NCBI GenBank assembly: GCA_927443345.1 | Contig: CAKMKJ010000024.1 | Location: forward strand, 1-44,834 | DNA from: an uncultured Anaerolineaceae bacterium | Lineage (GTDB): Bacteria; Chloroflexota; Anaerolineae; Anaerolineales; Anaerolineaceae | DNA length: 44,834 nucleotides | Direction: 5' to 3' | Part shown: positions 26,805 to 36,219 of the stretch, in pieces | How positions within the stretch are numbered: position 1 is the stretch's first letter | Layout: the number at the start of each line of letters is the position of its first letter | The notes under the pieces: model-generated | The model's input: the letters and a program-made list of their open reading frames with translations, nothing else | What the model was told of the DNA's origin: nothing | Database searches by the model: none | Program-made: the position numbers and the translations under genes

Positions 26805-26864
26805 TCCATAGGTCGGGGATCGCTTGACCGTGAGTGCCGGTAAGACGCACTATACGAAAATCTG

Positions 26865-26901
26865 AAAGCCTGCTCCCCTCTGCAATCGGGGCAGGCTTTT
26901 T
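26865..26901 (+). terminator. rho-independent terminator between greA and lysS
   Basis: A GC-rich hairpin (AAAGCCTG pairs with CAGGCTTT, then CCCC with GGGG across a two-base bulge; arms 26865-26878 and 26888-26899) runs into a T tract. It ends 17 bases before the lysS ATG, with the AAGGA site in between, so lysS translation starts right after a terminator. Confidence 0.8.
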
Positions 26902-26918
26902 ACTGAAAGAAGGATGAT

Positions 26919-28436
26919 ATGGAATTATCTGATCTTGAAAAAATCCGCTTTGACAAAATCGCCGAGATGCGAGCTAATGGGCTTGAACCGTTTCCAACCC
27001 GCACTGAAGTAAACCAATCCATCGGTGAAGCGATTGCCAGCTTTGAAAAAGCCGAAGCAGACGGAAAAACCGCTGTGTCTGGCGTGATCCTTGGCGGACG
27101 TTTGCGCGCTTCTCGCATCATGGGGAAACTGGCCTTTGCGCACATTGAAGACCGCAGCGGACGTATTCAACTTTTTTTTAGAATTAATGAACTGGGTGAA
27201 GCAGCCCTGGCTCAATTTAAAGATTACTTTGATCTCGGTGATTACATCCAGGCCAGCGGAGATGTTGTTCGCACTCGCACCGGCGAGATCAGTTTGCAGG
27301 TTTTAGAATTCAAAATGCTGGCGAAAGCCATCACGCCCTTGCCAGCTGCCAAAGATGAACTTGTGGATGGCGTGCTTGTCAGACACGCCACTCTGGCAGA
27401 CCCTGAAACCCGATTTCGGCAGCGATATGCTGACCTGGCAGTCAATGAAGAGGTACGCAAAGTTTTCCGCACACGCGCCAGTATCGTAAAAGCCATCCGC
27501 AATTTCTTCGACGATCATGATTTTATTGAAGTCGAAACGCCCATTTTGCAACCCATCTATGGTGGTGCAGCAGCAAAACCCTTCGTTACGCACCATAATC
27601 AATTAAAACAAGACCTCTTTTTGCGTATTTCGTTTGAACTTTATCTCAAACGACTTGTTGTCGGTGGATTGGACCGCGTTTACGAAATTGGACGAGACTT
27701 TCGCAATGAGGGTGTCTCTTACAAACACAACCCTGAATTCACCCAATTGGAATTCTACTGGGCTTATGCCGATTATTTACAGGTAATGGAGCTTACTGAA
27801 CAATTTATTGCGCATGTTTGTGACCAGGTCTTGGGCACTCGCAAGGTGATCTATGATGGGCACGAAATTGATTTTAATCCTCCATGGAAGCGTGTTGACC
27901 TGCGCCAGGGGTTGATAGACGCTTGCGGCATTGACATCAACCAATATCCCACCGCAGAAACCCTGGCAGAAATCATGCAGCAAAAAGGGATGAAATTTAA
28001 ACCTGGCGAAGCTCGCGGCAAGTTGATTGACTTTTTGTTGGGCGAATATCTTGAACCCACCTTTATTCAGCCCACCTTCCTTTATGACTATCCGCGTGAC
28101 ATTTCGCCACTGGCTAAAAACCGACCAGGTGACCCATCAACTGTAGAGCGCTTCGAAGGTTTTGTTGGCGGCATGGAATTGTGCAATGCCTTCACTGAAT
28201 TGAACGATCCTCTAGAACAAGAAGCCCGCTTCCTTGAGATGGGCCGTGAATATAAAGCTGAAGACGAAGAACGCCACCCGATGGATGAAGATTATCTGCG
28301 CGCCATGTCTTATGGCATGCCGCCTCAAGGCGGTTTTGGTATGGGTATTGATCGTTTGTGCATGCTATTGACCGATCGCCGCACCATCCGCGAAGTACTG
28401 CTCTTTCCGCATTTGCGCGAACGCGACCAAGACTAA
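26919..28436 (+). CDS. lysS: lysyl-tRNA synthetase, class II
   Basis: The 505-residue enzyme charges tRNA-Lys. It has an N-terminal OB-fold anticodon-binding domain (about 55-150, with [20 protein letters not shown]) and a class II catalytic domain with motif 1 ([12 protein letters not shown]), motif 2 ([20 protein letters not shown]) and motif 3 ([20 protein letters not shown]). The [12 protein letters not shown] segment is typical for lysine recognition. The length is normal. AAGGA precedes the ATG. A strong terminator follows. Confidence 0.98.
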   Translation: MELSDLEKIRFDKIAEMRANGLEPFPTRTEVNQSIGEAIASFEKAEADGKTAVSGVILGGRLRASRIMGKLAFAHIEDRSGRIQLFFRINELGEAALAQFKDYFDLGDYIQASGDVVRTRTGEISLQVLEFKMLAKAITPLPAAKDELVDGVLVRHATLADPETRFRQRYADLAVNEEVRKVFRTRASIVKAIRNFFDDHDFIEVETPILQPIYGGAAAKPFVTHHNQLKQDLFLRISFELYLKRLVVGGLDRVYEIGRDFRNEGVSYKHNPEFTQLEFYWAYADYLQVMELTEQFIAHVCDQVLGTRKVIYDGHEIDFNPPWKRVDLRQGLIDACGIDINQYPTAETLAEIMQQKGMKFKPGEARGKLIDFLLGEYLEPTFIQPTFLYDYPRDISPLAKNRPGDPSTVERFEGFVGGMELCNAFTELNDPLEQEARFLEMGREYKAEDEERHPMDEDYLRAMSYGMPPQGGFGMGIDRLCMLLTDRRTIREVLLFPHLRERDQD

Positions 28437-28456
28437 AAATATTTGTTCGTAATTAT

Positions 28457-28495
28457 CAAAAACACAAAATCTGGTACCCAGATTTTGTGTTTTTG
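28457..28495 (+). terminator. rho-independent terminator of lysS
   Basis: A perfect 18-bp stem (28457-28474 with 28478-28495) and a TAC loop, with T runs in and after the right arm, lie 20 bases after the lysS stop. The remaining bases up to 28679 show no gene. Confidence 0.88.
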
Positions 28496-28679
28496 TTTCC
28501 GATACGACCATTTATTGTAGAAAAAGCACACGAAATTTCAACTCTAGTGCAAAATTATGCGAAGTCAGAAATTTTAATGTAGGATGAAAAAGCATAGTTA
28601 TAATTAAATCCCAAAGATCGAAGTTGATTGGTCTAGACAACGCTTATAAGTTGAAAGGAATTTAGGCAAGGAGGATAAA

Positions 28680-29420
28680 ATGTTTACCAGCGATTGTGTT
28701 ACAACGATCGCACTTGATAGAGCCTCAGACGAACTCACATCCATCATCCAAAAAGAACGGGTTGTGGATGTTGAGATTCCAATAAAAGGGCTGATGCTGA
28801 GAGAAAGTGTGGTGGTGTGCGATTGTTCTTCAGATCAAGTAGAAGCGCAAAGTTCAAATATTAGTCATTTCTGCACGGGTAACTTTAATTACCCCTTGTT
28901 TATCAAACTGAACCGCTCCAATCAGGCGCTTTCTTGCCGATTGAGCGACTTATTGGTTTATTCAGGCAAGCTTATCTTAAATGAATTTCGATTAATGGAT
29001 CAAACCTGGATTGACCGTCAATCAGACCGGGTACAACCCCGGCTGCCCATTTTTGTGTCTGTTGTAAATGGTAAACAGACAATCAAAGCAAATTTGTTTG
29101 ATATTTCAACTACCGGTATTTGTATCTTGTTTGACAAGAAGAATGTTGAAGACCCCGATAAATTGCTTGATTCAAAACAACAAATCTTGTTGACACTTCC
29201 TAATTGTAAATCTGCATGCAAAATCACTGGTCATGTTGTGCAGTGCAGACAAATTGGCAATAATCTACTGCGTCTGGGTTTGAATATCACCATGGGCAAT
29301 AAAGACCGGGCCATTGTTGCGCATTATCTTACTGAGCGCAAGCGCGAGATTCTGGATGAACTCTTTATCAACTTCACCGGTTTATTGAATTATCGTGAAA
29401 CCAAAGATCAATACTTTTAA
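28680..29420 (+). CDS. PilZ-domain c-di-GMP-binding protein
   Basis: The 246-residue protein has an N-terminal beta-rich half (about 1-110) without a clear family match; YcgR-like proteins have a similar layout. A C-terminal PilZ domain follows (about 115-235). The c-di-GMP-binding elements are visible: an Arg-rich stretch RQSDRVQPRLPIFV, then NLFDISTTGICILF, which fits the D/N-x-S-x-x-G motif. No membrane helix or signal peptide is present. It probably reads c-di-GMP, possibly that made by the two GGDEF proteins at 39.4-41.7 kb, and acts on surface behaviour or motility. A strong AGGAGG lies before the ATG. It is a single gene flanked by terminators. Confidence 0.85.
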   Translation: MFTSDCVTTIALDRASDELTSIIQKERVVDVEIPIKGLMLRESVVVCDCSSDQVEAQSSNISHFCTGNFNYPLFIKLNRSNQALSCRLSDLLVYSGKLILNEFRLMDQTWIDRQSDRVQPRLPIFVSVVNGKQTIKANLFDISTTGICILFDKKNVEDPDKLLDSKQQILLTLPNCKSACKITGHVVQCRQIGNNLLRLGLNITMGNKDRAIVAHYLTERKREILDELFINFTGLLNYRETKDQYF

Positions 29421-29444
29421 ACTGGATAATTAATGACACTACCA

Positions 29445-29495
29445 TATAAACAAAAACAATCCCGTTTTCAACTGGCGGGATTGTTCTTGTTTATA
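29445..29495. terminator. bidirectional terminator
   Basis: A long inverted repeat (29445-29464 with 29476-29495, one A-C mismatch) with a CCCG/CGGG core and A/T-rich arms lies between the convergent PilZ and UPF0316 genes. It can stop transcription from both. Confidence 0.8.
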
Positions 29496-29505
29496 TATAA
29501 GTGAC

Positions 29506-30033
29506 TTATGCTCGCCAAAAACCGCGTCTGACAGGTCTGACGTCTTCAGCCGTTACGAAAGCATGCGGATCAGATTCAAGCACGATTGTTTCAACCTGGC
29601 TGACATCTTTTCTAAGTACACTGGCATGCAGCACAAACACTGTGCCGTTCATGCCTCGACCGGCGATTTCAGTTACTGCATATCCGCTGGCGCGCAATCT
29701 TTCAGCTATAAAAGTTCCGCGGTTGGAGCTGATGACGGTAACCAGCACATGACCAATGGCCAGTCTGTTTTCAATTACCATGCCAATCAAATTGCCAGTG
29801 GCAAAGCCAGTGGCATATCCGATGACATTTAGAATGTTATCCAACTGTGAGAGCACTGAGCTGATGGCGACCACAAAGATCAGCGACTGGAAAAGACCAA
29901 GGATCCAAACCAACAATCTCTTTCCACGCACCACAAACAGCACGCGAATCGTATCAAGAGCCATATCACCGACACGCAACACAAAGATCAGTAAGGCAAA
30001 TAACCAGGCGTGTGGATCACTAAAATATTCCAT
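29506..30033 (-). CDS. UPF0316-family membrane protein (DUF5698/DUF2179)
   Basis: The 175-residue protein has three membrane helices in its first half (about 10-30, 39-60 and 65-90: LFALLIFVLRVGDMALDTIR, VWILGLFQSLIFVVAIS and an NVIGYATGFATGNLIGM segment). A soluble C-terminal DUF2179-like alpha/beta domain follows (about 95-170: GHVLVTVISSNRG, GMNGTVFVLHASVLR). This order matches the UPF0316 family. The function is not known; DUF2179 domains bear a remote similarity to PII-like sensor folds. A GAGG lies before the ATG. It lies just after the glucan phosphorylase gene, with a 14-base gap and the same direction, so the two may share a transcript. Confidence 0.8.
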   Translation of the reverse strand: MEYFSDPHAWLFALLIFVLRVGDMALDTIRVLFVVRGKRLLVWILGLFQSLIFVVAISSVLSQLDNILNVIGYATGFATGNLIGMVIENRLAIGHVLVTVISSNRGTFIAERLRASGYAVTEIAGRGMNGTVFVLHASVLRKDVSQVETIVLESDPHAFVTAEDVRPVRRGFWRA

Positions 30034-30047
30034 CGAACCTCAACTTT

Positions 30048-32207
30048 TTACTGATTACGTTTTTTACCTTCAATGGAAGGTAAATAATAATCGGTGACAT
30101 ATTCTTTTAACATTCTTCTCAGACTGAATTGCGGTGTTAGCGTACGCATGTTTTCTTTGACCATCTTCAGCCATTCAGCGGGAATGCTTTCGGCATTGCG
30201 CTCATAGTATAAAGGAATGATCTGGTTTTCAAGTGTTTCATAAACACTCTGGGCGTCAGCCGCGTCTTGTTCTTCAGGATTGGTGTACTCATTATCTGAG
30301 CCTATTGACCAGCCATTGCTGTTGTTAAAACCTTCACGCCACCAGCCATCCAAGATCGAGAAATTGAGTCCGCCGTTAAGCGCTGCTTTCATACCCGAGG
30401 TGCCTGAGGCTTCATTGGGCCGGCGCGGCGTATTCATCCACACATCTACACCCTGCACAAGATAGCGTGCCAGGTTGATATCATAATCTTCTAAAAAGAT
30501 CAGTCGTCCACCCGAGCGGGATTCTTTGACCGCGCGGTAAACTTGCTGGATGATCAGTTTTCCGGGTTCATCAGCGGGGTGCGCCTTGCCTGCGAAGATT
30601 ATTTGCACGGGCATATGCGGATGGTTGATTAACTTCATCAAACGATCAAAATCACGGAACATCAAATTAGCGCGTTTATAAGTAGCAAACCTTCTGGCAA
30701 AACCGATGGTTAGTGAATAGGGTTCGAGAAAAACGCCGCCAGCCACTACTTGTGATGCAGTCAGCGTGCCATTGCGCCATTGCATGCGGGTGCGTTCGTT
30801 GGCGAAATTGACCAGTTTGTTTTTTAAATGACGGCGTACTTCCCACAATTCCTGATCGGGGATGTTAACCACGTTTTCCCACATCGCGGGGTCATCGAGA
30901 CGATCTACCCAATCGCTGCCAAGATATTTTGAGAAGAGCAATCCCATGCGCCGGGCCAACCAGGTTCCAGTGTGAACGCCGTTGGTCACGTAGCCGATGG
31001 GCACGTTTTCCACTTTTTCATTCGGCCAAAGGAAGCTCCACATTTTTCTTGAAACCTGACCATGTAATTCAGAAACAGCATTTGCGCGTTCTGAAAGCTT
31101 GAGCGCCAGCACGGGCATCACAAAGGTTTCTCCCCAAGGCTGTGCCTGGCGGCCGAGGTCAATAAATTGGTCACGGGTCATGCCTAGTTCAGTCCAGATT
31201 TGGGCGAAATACTTGTCAATCAACCATAGCGGAAATTGGTCATTGCCGGCCGGGACGGGGGTATGGGTGGTGAAAACATCACTAATTCTAACTTTGGCAA
31301 TGGCATCATCCATAGACATTCCGCTTTTAACCAAGCCGCGTAGTCTTTCTACTGATAGGAAGGCTGAGTGGCCTTCGTTCATATGCCAGACATCCGGGTT
31401 AATTCCAAGCAGTTGCAGCACGCGTACGCCGCCAATGCCTAATAAAATCTCTTGTGATATTCTGATTTCAGGATCACTATTGTAAAGTCTTTCAGTCAAT
31501 TGTCGGTCAGCCGGGCTATTTTGCTCCAGGTTGGTGTCCAGCATATAGAGATGGACGCGCCCTACTTCCAACTCCCAGATGCGGGCAGTGACATCCCGAC
31601 CAGGAAGATCCACATGTATGGTTAATGGCTGCCTGTTTTCATCCAATAATGAAATCAGGGGTAGTTCGTTGTAATCGATCAAGGCGCTGCGGGTTTCTTG
31701 CCAGCCGTCTTCGGTGAGATGCTGAACGAAATAACCCTGGTTATACACAAAACCAACAGCCGTTAAAGGCAGACCAAGATCTGAGGCCTCTTTGAGATGA
31801 TCTCCAGATAAGATACCCAGACCACCGGCATACACCGGTAGAGATTCATGAAGACCAAATTCAAAAGAGAAATATGCAATATGTTTGTCTTTTTGTTTGG
31901 GGTACTGGGTGGTAAACCAGGTATCTTTACGTGCCACGTAGGCATCCAGATCTGCAATGACCTTGTCATACCTTGTTAGGAATGTGGGTTGATTGAGTGC
32001 AGCGTTGATGCGAGTGCGGTCTACCCGGCGTAAAAAGGCAATCGGATTATGATTGACAGCGTTCCACAACAGCGGATCAATATGGCTGTAAATCCTTTGT
32101 CCATCCGGATTCCATGCCCACCACAAGTTATGTGCCAATCTGGCCAGCCCTTCAATGCGTTTAGGCAGGTTGAAGGAATTTGGATATTCTCTAATAATTT
32201 TGGTCAT
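30048..32207 (-). CDS. glgP: alpha-glucan (glycogen/maltodextrin) phosphorylase, short type
   Basis: The 719-residue GT35 enzyme releases glucose-1-phosphate from alpha-1,4-glucans with PLP. It begins with the DUF3417 segment found in the short, thermophile-type phosphorylases (IEGLARLAHNLWWAWNPDGQ). It contains YFSFEFGLHESLPVYAGGLG, GDHLKEASDLGLPLTAVGFVY, HMNEGHSAFLSVERL and the PLP site EASGTSGMKAALNGG with Lys607. The C-terminus is complete. Such enzymes usually serve storage glycogen or imported maltodextrin. The ribosome site is weak (GTGAG). A GH1 glycosidase lies upstream in the same direction, but a terminator-like hairpin separates them. Confidence 0.95.
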   Translation of the reverse strand: MTKIIREYPNSFNLPKRIEGLARLAHNLWWAWNPDGQRIYSHIDPLLWNAVNHNPIAFLRRVDRTRINAALNQPTFLTRYDKVIADLDAYVARKDTWFTTQYPKQKDKHIAYFSFEFGLHESLPVYAGGLGILSGDHLKEASDLGLPLTAVGFVYNQGYFVQHLTEDGWQETRSALIDYNELPLISLLDENRQPLTIHVDLPGRDVTARIWELEVGRVHLYMLDTNLEQNSPADRQLTERLYNSDPEIRISQEILLGIGGVRVLQLLGINPDVWHMNEGHSAFLSVERLRGLVKSGMSMDDAIAKVRISDVFTTHTPVPAGNDQFPLWLIDKYFAQIWTELGMTRDQFIDLGRQAQPWGETFVMPVLALKLSERANAVSELHGQVSRKMWSFLWPNEKVENVPIGYVTNGVHTGTWLARRMGLLFSKYLGSDWVDRLDDPAMWENVVNIPDQELWEVRRHLKNKLVNFANERTRMQWRNGTLTASQVVAGGVFLEPYSLTIGFARRFATYKRANLMFRDFDRLMKLINHPHMPVQIIFAGKAHPADEPGKLIIQQVYRAVKESRSGGRLIFLEDYDINLARYLVQGVDVWMNTPRRPNEASGTSGMKAALNGGLNFSILDGWWREGFNNSNGWSIGSDNEYTNPEEQDAADAQSVYETLENQIIPLYYERNAESIPAEWLKMVKENMRTLTPQFSLRRMLKEYVTDYYLPSIEGKKRNQ

Positions 32208-32380
32208 ATTTACTCACAATGTCAAAAGTTGATGTTTGGCAACAATTTTCATCCTTGCCTGGAATATTTTGAATTCTATTGAGCAGCAAGGGGATTGTTA
32301 AAAAATTATACCAGAAAGCAATGTAAGAAACATTGTAAGCGTGAGCGGTAACGGAAAATCTGAAAAAATTCTTAGTTTGA

Positions 32381-32415
32381 ACACTAGAGGCCGATTAAGG
32401 CCTCTAGTGTTTTTC
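32381..32415. terminator. strong hairpin between GH1 and glgP
   Basis: A perfect 12-bp stem (32381-32392 with 32399-32410) and a six-base loop lie just after the GH1 stop. The T run (32410-32415) is on the plus-strand side, while the GH1 and glgP transcripts run on the minus strand and leave the hairpin into a mixed sequence. It can still act as an end for GH1, but its best orientation faces plus-strand transcription. The rest of 32208-32380 shows no gene. Confidence 0.6.
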
Positions 32416-32417
32416 TA

Positions 32418-33746
32418 TCATGAAGGAAACAGCTTGTCGAATATTTCTGGCGCGTATTTTTCTACCATCTGGCTTGAGATGCCGTTTTCTTTGCAAATAT
32501 CCTCATAAAGATCCACACTTTTGCGGCGGATGCGTTCTTGAGTCTTCAAATCAAGACCCCACAGACCAAAGCGCTGGCTCCAGCCGCGTTCCCATTCAAA
32601 ATTATCTACCAACGACCAGTGGAAGTAGCCCTTGATACGCCAATTGTAATTGGCGGCCTTCCAGACCTGGTGCAGATGTTCAATGGTATAGCGCGAACGC
32701 AAGGTGTCGTCTTTATCTTCAACCCCGTTTTCGGTGATGATGATGGGCAGGTCAAAACGGTGCGCCCACTTTAAGCCATCCCACATTCCTTCAGGAATGT
32801 TAGCGATAAAGCCAGTGCTGCTCAAATCAGCATCTTTTGGATATTCCAGCCTACCGAACATATTTCCTGGTTTGGTAATGTCAAAATGCACGATATCACG
32901 AGAATAGTAATTCAAACCGATGAAATCCTGAGTGTTGGCTGCTTCAGGAATTTTTACCTTTTTCAGTACCATGTCTAATTCACCATTTTTCAGACATTCA
33001 AGGAAGGCGTTATTGAAAATTTGATTTTGAATCGAAGCAGGCAGTCTGTCTAATGGGCTCCAACTGTGGGCAGGTTTCAGACTGCGGTAATTGATGGCTA
33101 CGCCTACCTGCGCGTTGGGCTGCAGCTCATGAATGATCTTATAAGCGGCGGCGTGCCCCCTAACCAGGTTCTCATATACCTTGGCGGCCAATCCAAGGTT
33201 ATTCTTGCCTGGTGGAAATACCCCCAAGAGCCAGCCACACATCACATAAACATTGGGTTCATTGATGGTGATCCATAAATTCACATAGTCTTTGAGTGCA
33301 TCCACAGTTTTGCGGCAAAAGCGTGCAAAATGGACGGGAGTGCTAGGGTTTTCCCAACCCTCCTGATCCACCAGCCAAAGCGGGTCGCTGAAGTGATGCA
33401 GGGTCACCATGGGGGTCATCTCATGATTGACCATCCACCGCGCAATTTCTACATATTTTTGAAGCGCACCCTCATCCCAACTATCCTCAGTGGGTTGGAT
33501 GCGGCTCCACTCGATTGAAAGGCGGTGGGCATTTTGACCGCTTTCTTTGGCGCGGGATAAATCTTCTTTCCAGCGTCCGCCCCACCAATCGCAGGCCAGG
33601 CCGGATCTTTCATTTTTGTGGATCTTGCCGGGGGTCATTTCCCAACGGTACCAGTTGTTGTTGGTGTTGTTGCCTTCTACTTGATGAGCGGCGGTAGCTG
33701 AACCCCATAAAAATCCGCGCGGAAAATGAAAGGTGCCTTCTGGCAT
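32418..33746 (-). CDS. glycoside hydrolase family 1 beta-glucosidase/galactosidase
   Basis: The 442-residue enzyme is a complete GH1 barrel with an N-terminal FPRGFLWGSATAAHQVEGN signature. The acid/base Glu163 is in TINEPNVY and the nucleophile Glu339 is in IIITENGVEDKDD. The conserved WSLVDNFEWERGWSQRFGL near the end binds the substrate. No signal peptide is present, so it cleaves imported beta-linked disaccharides or oligosaccharides in the cytoplasm. GH1 specificity (glucose, galactose or mannose) cannot be read with confidence. GAGGAG precedes the ATG. It is a single gene, with a terminator of degV just upstream. Confidence 0.95.
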   Translation of the reverse strand: MPEGTFHFPRGFLWGSATAAHQVEGNNTNNNWYRWEMTPGKIHKNERSGLACDWWGGRWKEDLSRAKESGQNAHRLSIEWSRIQPTEDSWDEGALQKYVEIARWMVNHEMTPMVTLHHFSDPLWLVDQEGWENPSTPVHFARFCRKTVDALKDYVNLWITINEPNVYVMCGWLLGVFPPGKNNLGLAAKVYENLVRGHAAAYKIIHELQPNAQVGVAINYRSLKPAHSWSPLDRLPASIQNQIFNNAFLECLKNGELDMVLKKVKIPEAANTQDFIGLNYYSRDIVHFDITKPGNMFGRLEYPKDADLSSTGFIANIPEGMWDGLKWAHRFDLPIIITENGVEDKDDTLRSRYTIEHLHQVWKAANYNWRIKGYFHWSLVDNFEWERGWSQRFGLWGLDLKTQERIRRKSVDLYEDICKENGISSQMVEKYAPEIFDKLFPS

Positions 33747-33800
33747 AGTGTCTCTCCTCTGTAAAAATACGTGTAATAATTATACGCTGATTAAAAATAA

Positions 33801-33828
33801 AGAGGTTTTGGAGTCATCCAAAACCTCT
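33801..33828 (-). terminator. rho-independent terminator of degV
   Basis: A 12-bp stem (33801-33812 with 33817-33828) with a four-base loop is followed on the minus strand by a T-rich run. It lies 18 bases after the degV stop. Confidence 0.85.
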
Positions 33829-33845
33829 CATGAAATCTTTTTTTG

Positions 33846-34694
33846 TTACATTCCAGCCATGTAGGCAATGCTGATGGTGCCAGGGCCAACATGGCTGCCG
33901 ACCACAGGGCTGACATAACTCAAAATGCCTTCTTCAGCGTTGAAGTGTTTGACCGTTCGATCAAGCAGTGTTTGTGCGGCTTCATCAGCCAGCGCGTGGA
34001 AAACCGAAATGCGAACGGGAGTGCGGCCATTCACATCCTGCTCGACAAGTCTGATCATTTCATCCAGCGCTTTACTAAAGGTGTAAACACTCTTAACCGC
34101 TTCAATTTTGCCGTCGCGAATTTCAAGCACGGGTTTAATCTTAAGTGCAGTTCCAACCCAGCGTTTTGCCCCGCCGATACGTCCGCCGGCGTGCAGGTAT
34201 TTCAAGGTGTCAACCACAAAATAAACACCAATATGATCATAGGCCTTTGTGGCTATTGCTTTTACTTCTTGAAGGCTTGCACCGTCTTTGGCTGCACGTG
34301 CAGCAGCTAAAACCTGAAATCCAAGCGCCATCGATACCAATTTTGTATCAATAATTTCGATAGATGCCTTAGGGAACATTTTTTGGGCTTGATAAGCAGA
34401 ATTTATGGTGCCTGAAATGCCCGAGCTAATTGGCAGGGTTAGGATGTCGTAATCTTCAGCCACTAGTTTTTCATAGATATCACTAAAATCTTTTACAGTG
34501 GCCTGGCTCGTGGTCGGCATGGTGGAACTTTTTGAAAGTCGTGTGTAAAACTCATTCGGTTTTATATCGATGCCATCACGATATGTTTTTCCATCCCAAT
34601 TAACAGTTAAAGGAATAACATTGATGGGCAGACTGTCTACATACTCTTGTGGGAGATATGCAGTTGAATCGGTTACGATAGCGACTTTTTTCAT
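33846..34694 (-). CDS. DegV-family fatty-acid-binding protein
   Basis: The 282-residue protein matches DegV throughout: KVAIVTDSTAYLP at the start, then DGIDIKPNEFYTRL, PTTSQATVKDF, LPISSGISGTINSA, DTLKYLHAGGRIGG and a C-terminal VVGSHVGPGTISIAYM. Members bind a fatty acid between two domains, and the FakB group delivers it to the FakA kinase for phospholipid synthesis. No fakA is nearby, so that role is inferred only from the family. AGGAG precedes the ATG. It is divergent from the small lipoprotein at 34855. Confidence 0.93.
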   Translation of the reverse strand: MKKVAIVTDSTAYLPQEYVDSLPINVIPLTVNWDGKTYRDGIDIKPNEFYTRLSKSSTMPTTSQATVKDFSDIYEKLVAEDYDILTLPISSGISGTINSAYQAQKMFPKASIEIIDTKLVSMALGFQVLAAARAAKDGASLQEVKAIATKAYDHIGVYFVVDTLKYLHAGGRIGGAKRWVGTALKIKPVLEIRDGKIEAVKSVYTFSKALDEMIRLVEQDVNGRTPVRISVFHALADEAAQTLLDRTVKHFNAEEGILSYVSPVVGSHVGPGTISIAYMAGM

Positions 34695-34854
34695 TGATCC
34701 ACTCCTAATGGGATATTAATTATAAAGTATATCAATTTGCCAACCTAAATAAATAGGAATTTGGTCATATTTTCTCGACTTGTTTACGGCTTTTTCAAGG
34801 CTTGTCATCTTTGCCATGAATGAGTAAACTTGTTGTGAAGTGTGAGGAATAAAA

Positions 34855-35190
34855 ATGACTGTAATAAAATCTACTTTAACTAGAACCCTGCTGGTGCTGT
34901 TTTGTTTCGTTATTCTGACAGCCTGCAGCGAAGACGATCCTTTGATCGGCACCTGGCAGGAACCTGATTCAGGCATTACCATGCAGTTTAAGGATGATGG
35001 TAATGTGGTCATGAGCAACGACAAGACATCCATCTCTTTGCCTTTTACGACACAAGAGCCAAATACCATCCTGGTCAAAGCCAGTACAGATGGCACCATC
35101 CCTGATCAAACCATTGTATATCGGGTTGAAGAAAATAAACTCATCCTCACTGTGGATGGTGTGGATAGCGTTTTTTCACTGGTGAAATAA
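34855..35190 (+). CDS. small lipoprotein of unknown function
   Basis: The 111-residue protein has a lipoprotein signal ending in LTAC (Cys24). A short beta-rich domain begins DPLIGTWQEPDSGITMQF and ends LTVDGVDSVFSLVK. The LIGTW start and alternating strands resemble small lipocalin-like or DUF5640-type lipoproteins. The mature part is about 88 residues, and no ligand can be named. GAGGA precedes the ATG. Convergent with the EamA transporter gene, with only 7 bases between the two stops. Confidence 0.8.
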   Translation: MTVIKSTLTRTLLVLFCFVILTACSEDDPLIGTWQEPDSGITMQFKDDGNVVMSNDKTSISLPFTTQEPNTILVKASTDGTIPDQTIVYRVEENKLILTVDGVDSVFSLVK

Positions 35191-35197
35191 AAGTGGA

Positions 35198-36115
35198 TTA
35201 ACCGGCCAAAAAGATCAAGGCAACACCAGCAATTGAAATCAAAACGCCAAGCACTGAACGCAGACTGAGTTTTTCTTTTTGCAGGGCAGATACCGGCAAT
35301 ATGAAGAGGGGGCTGGTAGCCAGAAGTGTTTGTGCAATACCCACATTTGTAAACTTAAAAGCAAGCTGCTGCAACCAGATGGCGATGTATGTGCCAAAAA
35401 GGATCACAGCAGCCAGAACACCCCAAATTTGTTTTTTGGGTACTGGTTTCAACCAAAGGCCAACCTTCTCACGACGGATCAAGATCCAGAGCAAAAGAAC
35501 CGCCGTACCCGCCAACAACCGAATCAATGCACTTTGTAACGCGCTGACTGAACTTTCTGTTAATGCCCAACGCGACAGTACAGCTCCGCCCGCCTGAGTG
35601 AGGGCTGCCAAAAAACCAAAGAAAACACCCAACCAGGTAAATTTATTTTCTACTTGCTCGTTATTGTTCTTTTCGGTGATTACCCAGGCCACGCCCAAAA
35701 TGGTGATCAAAATTCCGATCCAGACAGCCAGGCTCAATGATTCACGTAAAAAGATCCAGGCAAAGATGACCGTCATGGGCGGTGCAAGAATGGTAATCAA
35801 GAGAGCGCGCCTGGCTCCCAATCGGTTGATGGCTTCAAAGAACATGGTGTCGCCAAAGCCAATGCCCACAGCCCCGCTGACCGCCAGGGCAAAAACTGCC
35901 GCCGGTGGGATCGTTGTAAAGACTTCGCCGATCACCAAACTGGTAATCGCAAAAAGAATGAAACCTGAAATGCCTTTGATCAGATTTAATTCAAGCGGAC
36001 GGATGGTTTTTCCAAGTGTTTTAAATAGAATGGAAGAAAGTGCCCATAAAAAGGCTGCACCCAGGGCAAACAATTCTCCCTGGAAATCGCTGATACTCTT
36101 GATTAAATCTGTCAT
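35198..36115 (-). CDS. EamA/DMT-family transporter
   Basis: The 305-residue protein is hydrophobic throughout, with about ten membrane helices arranged as two EamA repeats (about 10-145 and 160-303). Conserved pieces are LGAAFLWALSSILFKTLG in the first repeat and GVFFGFLAALTQAGGAVLSR in the second. A KNNNEQVENKF loop joins them. The family exports amino acids, sugars or metabolites, and specificity cannot be predicted. The ribosome site is weak (AAAGGA, 12 bases away). It is divergent from the NBR1-type lipoprotein gene. Confidence 0.92.
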   Translation of the reverse strand: MTDLIKSISDFQGELFALGAAFLWALSSILFKTLGKTIRPLELNLIKGISGFILFAITSLVIGEVFTTIPPAAVFALAVSGAVGIGFGDTMFFEAINRLGARRALLITILAPPMTVIFAWIFLRESLSLAVWIGILITILGVAWVITEKNNNEQVENKFTWLGVFFGFLAALTQAGGAVLSRWALTESSVSALQSALIRLLAGTAVLLLWILIRREKVGLWLKPVPKKQIWGVLAAVILFGTYIAIWLQQLAFKFTNVGIAQTLLATSPLFILPVSALQKEKLSLRSVLGVLISIAGVALIFLAG

Positions 36116-36219
36116 AATAGTGTTATAAATCCTTTAAAATAGATGATGCATTTTACCTTATTTGACAGGAACATTTTTATAGATATTTTCGTCTAAGAAT
36201 GGACAATGAGGAGTTTTTC

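Noticed and set aside
26805-26864. Small RNA between greA and lysS
   Set aside because: A short GGTC/GACC pairing exists, but there is no promoter and the stretch reads as the 3' end of the greA transcript before its terminator.
24175-28436. Housekeeping genes as part of a mobile or defence island
   Set aside because: purA, hpt, greA and lysS are full length with normal motifs, good ribosome sites and ordinary terminators. Nothing here points to transfer or defence.
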